A stretch of 64,000 nucleotides of DNA from Pseudalkalibacillus decolorationis (GTDB taxonomy: Bacteria; Bacillota; Bacilli; Bacillales; Fictibacillaceae): contig NZ_JANHJQ010000017.1 of assembly GCF_024609785.1 (NCBI RefSeq), forward strand, positions 1-64,000, given 5' to 3'. How positions within the stretch are numbered: position 1 is the first letter of the stretch; every line of letters starts with the position of its first letter. This document shows positions 61,970 to 64,000 of the stretch, in pieces. Both the position numbers and the translations under genes were made by a program. The notes under the pieces were generated by a model. The model did not search any database. It worked only from the letters and a program-made list of their open reading frames with translations, and had not been told where the DNA came from.

Positions 61970-63445
61970 TTATCCTTTAAACCAGTTCACTGGCTCAGGC
62001 TGATGATTTTCAAAAATGTGTTTCACTTCTGTATATTCTTCAAGTCCCTGCTTACCAAGTTCACGGCCAATGCCGGATTGTTTAAATCCGCCCCAGGGCG
62101 CTTGTGCAAAGTAAGGATGGAAGTCATTAATCCAAACCGTACCTAGGCGGAGATTACTTGCCACACGGTCAGCTTTTTTCGCATCTGTTGTCCAAACGGC
62201 TCCTGCAAGGCCATACGTGGTGCTGTTTGCCCGCTTCACGACCTCTTCTTCGGACGTAAACCGCTCAATGGTTAAAACAGGTCCAAAGATTTCTTCTTGA
62301 ACGATTCGCATATCATTTTCACATTCTGTAAAAATCGTCGGTAGATAGAAAAAACCATCCTGCAGTACTGAATCTTCAGGTCGTTTTCCACCGACGACAA
62401 GCTTTGCCCCTTCTTCTTTACCGATTTCTACATATTTTTCAACTTTTGCCCGGTGTTCTGCGGAAATTAATGGGCCAGATTCTGTATCTTTGTCAAAACC
62501 ATTTCCCAGACGAATTTTTGAAGCACGTTCTACTAGTGCATCAACAAATTTGTCATGGATAGAGTCTTCAACCAAAAGGCGTGACCCTGCTGAACAAACT
62601 TGCCCTGCATGAAAATATACTGCATTCAATGCTTGGTCGACCGCAGTTTCAAAGTCTGCATCTGCAAAGACGATGTTCGGGTTTTTACCGCCTAATTCGA
62701 AGGCGATTTTTTTCATATTACCTGCTGCAGCGTTCATAATCTTACGCCCAGTCTCAATACCACCGGTAAACGATACAAGATCAACATTGTGGTTTTCAAC
62801 CATCTCCTGACCTACCGTTGCACCTGCGCCTAATACGAGATTAACAACACCTTTAGGGAAACCGACTTCCTCTAAGATTTGAGTCATTTTTACAGTGGTA
62901 AGTGGTGTGATTTCACTAGGCTTCATAATAATTGTGTTCCCTGCTGCAAGAGCGGGTGCAATCTTCCATGATGCTTGTAGAAGTGGATAGTTCCAAGGTG
63001 AAATCTGTGTACAAACACCAACTGGTTCTCTTACCACTTTGCTGGATGACTTCGGAATCGGTGATTCAATAATTTCTCCACCATCTTTATCAGCCAAACC
63101 TGCAAAATACCGGAACACCTCCGTAATGTCATCCATATCGGCAACACTTTCAGTGAGCGTTTTACCGGTATCCAAGCTTTCTAATCGAGCAAGTTCATCT
63201 TTATTCTCTTGAATCCTTTCAGCGACTTGAAAGAGCATATACTCTCTTTCATTTGCTGGAGTGGATGCCCAATTGCCATCATCAAAAGCCTCTCTCGCTG
63301 CCTCGATCGCTCTCTTAGCATCACGGGTATCACCTTCCGTTGCAATTGCTACAACTTCTTGATTGAATGGATTAATGATTTCGCGGGTTTTTTCAGATTC
63401 GGAATCGATCCACTGCCCGTTGATGAACATTTGTTGTCGTTCCAT
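61970..63445 (-). CDS. gbsA: Betaine aldehyde dehydrogenase GbsA
   Basis: An NAD-dependent aldehyde dehydrogenase of 491 residues. The catalytic Glu lies in AFELGGKNPNIV, the Cys in HAGQVCSAGSRLLV, and the cofactor loop in VSFTGGIETGRKI. GGAGGG lies 6-7 nt before the ATG at 63445; the frame is open to 63496. First gene of the gbsAB operon, repressed by GbsR in the absence of choline. Confidence 0.96.
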   Translation of the reverse strand: MERQQMFINGQWIDSESEKTREIINPFNQEVVAIATEGDTRDAKRAIEAAREAFDDGNWASTPANEREYMLFQVAERIQENKDELARLESLDTGKTLTESVADMDDITEVFRYFAGLADKDGGEIIESPIPKSSSKVVREPVGVCTQISPWNYPLLQASWKIAPALAAGNTIIMKPSEITPLTTVKMTQILEEVGFPKGVVNLVLGAGATVGQEMVENHNVDLVSFTGGIETGRKIMNAAAGNMKKIAFELGGKNPNIVFADADFETAVDQALNAVYFHAGQVCSAGSRLLVEDSIHDKFVDALVERASKIRLGNGFDKDTESGPLISAEHRAKVEKYVEIGKEEGAKLVVGGKRPEDSVLQDGFFYLPTIFTECENDMRIVQEEIFGPVLTIERFTSEEEVVKRANSTTYGLAGAVWTTDAKKADRVASNLRLGTVWINDFHPYFAQAPWGGFKQSGIGRELGKQGLEEYTEVKHIFENHQPEPVNWFKG

Positions 63446-63501
63446 CGAATCCCTCCTCGTTAAATTTGTTAAATTTTTTTTTAACGTTTTGAACATTTTT
63501 C

Positions 63502-63530
63502 ATGCTAACAGAGTTTATTTTTGAATGCAA
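63502..63530 (-). promoter_or_regulatory. Promoter of gbsAB
   Basis: On the minus strand TTGCAT (63525-63530), 17 nt, TAGCAT (63502-63507), about 55 nt before the gbsA start. Confidence 0.5.
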
Positions 63531-63570
63531 ATGTACAAGCTTTGTAGAGGGAACCGCTCAACTTACCAAT

Positions 63571-63598
63571 TTGACTTTAACTTTAAGACCTGTATCAT
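63571..63598 (+). promoter_or_regulatory. Promoter of gbsR
   Basis: TTGACT (63571-63576), 16 nt, TATCAT (63593-63598), about 70 nt before the GTG start. Confidence 0.6.
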
Positions 63599-63670
63599 AA
63601 AGTATGTAAAATTTATATTTAACATTTTTTATAGACTTATTACCCTAAAAATAGAAAGGTGATTAAATCC

Positions 63671-64000
63671 GTGAGTAAGAAGGAACAGTTAGAAGCTTTG
63701 GAGAGCGCCAAGAATACAGTCATTCGTTCTATAGCTGAGACTATGGATTTGTATGGTGTAACGCCTTCAATCGGACGATTATATGGAACTATGTATTTTC
63801 GCCGTGAATCGATGACCCTTGATGAAATGAAGGATGAGCTTGGAATGAGTAAGCCTAGTATGAGTACAGCGGTAAGAGCCTTACAGGAAATCGACATGAT
63901 GAAAAAAACGTGGAGTAAAGGATCACGTAAGGACCAATTCGTTTCCGAGAAAGACTTCTTTAAGTTTTTCTTCCAGTTTTTTTGTAAGATGTGGGAACGG
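63671..64000 (+). CDS. gbsR: Choline-responsive repressor GbsR (partial, runs off edge)
   Basis: 110 codons of a MarR-like winged-helix repressor: GVTPSIGRLYGTMYFRRESM, then the helix-turn-helix MTLDEMKDELGMSKPSMSTA and VRALQEIDMMKKTW. The start is GTG, 9 nt after AGGTG. The C-terminal part lies outside the window. GbsR binds choline and controls gbsAB and choline uptake; the divergent layout is the same as in B. subtilis. Confidence 0.93.
   Translation, partial: MSKKEQLEALESAKNTVIRSIAETMDLYGVTPSIGRLYGTMYFRRESMTLDEMKDELGMSKPSMSTAVRALQEIDMMKKTWSKGSRKDQFVSEKDFFKFFFQFFCKMWER

Overview
The window is chromosomal DNA of a spore-forming, probably salt-tolerant member of the Bacillaceae (Bacillota). 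The evidence is AT-rich sequence, strong AGGAGG ribosome binding sites, frequent TTG/GTG starts, three small acid-soluble spore protein genes (sspN, sspO, sspP), the sinI/sinR/tapA/sipW/tasA biofilm genes, and many genes whose closest relatives I know from Bacillus subtilis (ypcP, dynA, ypbS, yneP/Q/R, yodP-T, kamA, gbsRAB). Two Na+/H+ antiporters and glycine betaine synthesis genes point to osmotic and alkaline stress. I could not run any search, so species is not assigned.

Layout. 1-7.7 kb: the edge of an IS110-type transposase, then housekeeping and orphan genes (fhs, cvfB, a ferredoxin, an HD phosphohydrolase, a DJ-1/PfpI protein, an RNase H-like protein, ypcP). 7.7-13.4 kb: a structured RNA with its own promoter and terminator, a cyclic-di-GMP-I riboswitch in front of sinI, sinR, and facing them an operon tapA-sipW-tasA-LPXTG protein-class D sortase-unknown-SinR paralogue, preceded by a cluster of SinR-box-like sites. 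This looks like a complete matrix-amyloid locus in which one TasA-like protein is wall-anchored. 13.7-17.5 kb: two tandem membrane-anchored paralogues of unknown function and repeat-rich DNA. 17.5-27.4 kb: a lysine degradation / N-epsilon-acetyl-beta-lysine cluster (kamA, yokU-like, yodT, yodS, yodR, yodQ, gabT, yodP) with a sigma-54 activator and a textbook -24/-12 promoter. 28-50 kb: housekeeping (sseA, patA, dynA, two antiporters, cshA, D-amino acid aminotransferase, YneP/Q/R, a double AAA+ ATPase, aconitase) with small spore protein genes.

51-60 kb is a selenocysteine island: selA, a small Rdx (SelW-like) selenoprotein with in-frame UGA, selD that itself carries an in-frame UGA, an operon selB-glycosyltransferase-phnD-phnE-phnC-like, a tRNA-Sec gene (selC) and a 64-nt truncated copy of it. 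Both UGA codons are followed by small hairpins fitting a bacterial SECIS. The co-transcription of a SenB-like glycosyltransferase and an ABC importer with selB is the most unusual arrangement and suggests a selenium-linked sugar or uptake function that I cannot name with certainty.

60-64 kb: an internally deleted GNAT gene, then the choline-to-glycine betaine genes gbsB and gbsA and the divergent repressor gbsR, which runs off the right edge. Families of dispersed intergenic repeats, a pair of MITE-like elements with TGTTCAAAAAG ends and a 40-bp tandem repeat are scattered through the window.
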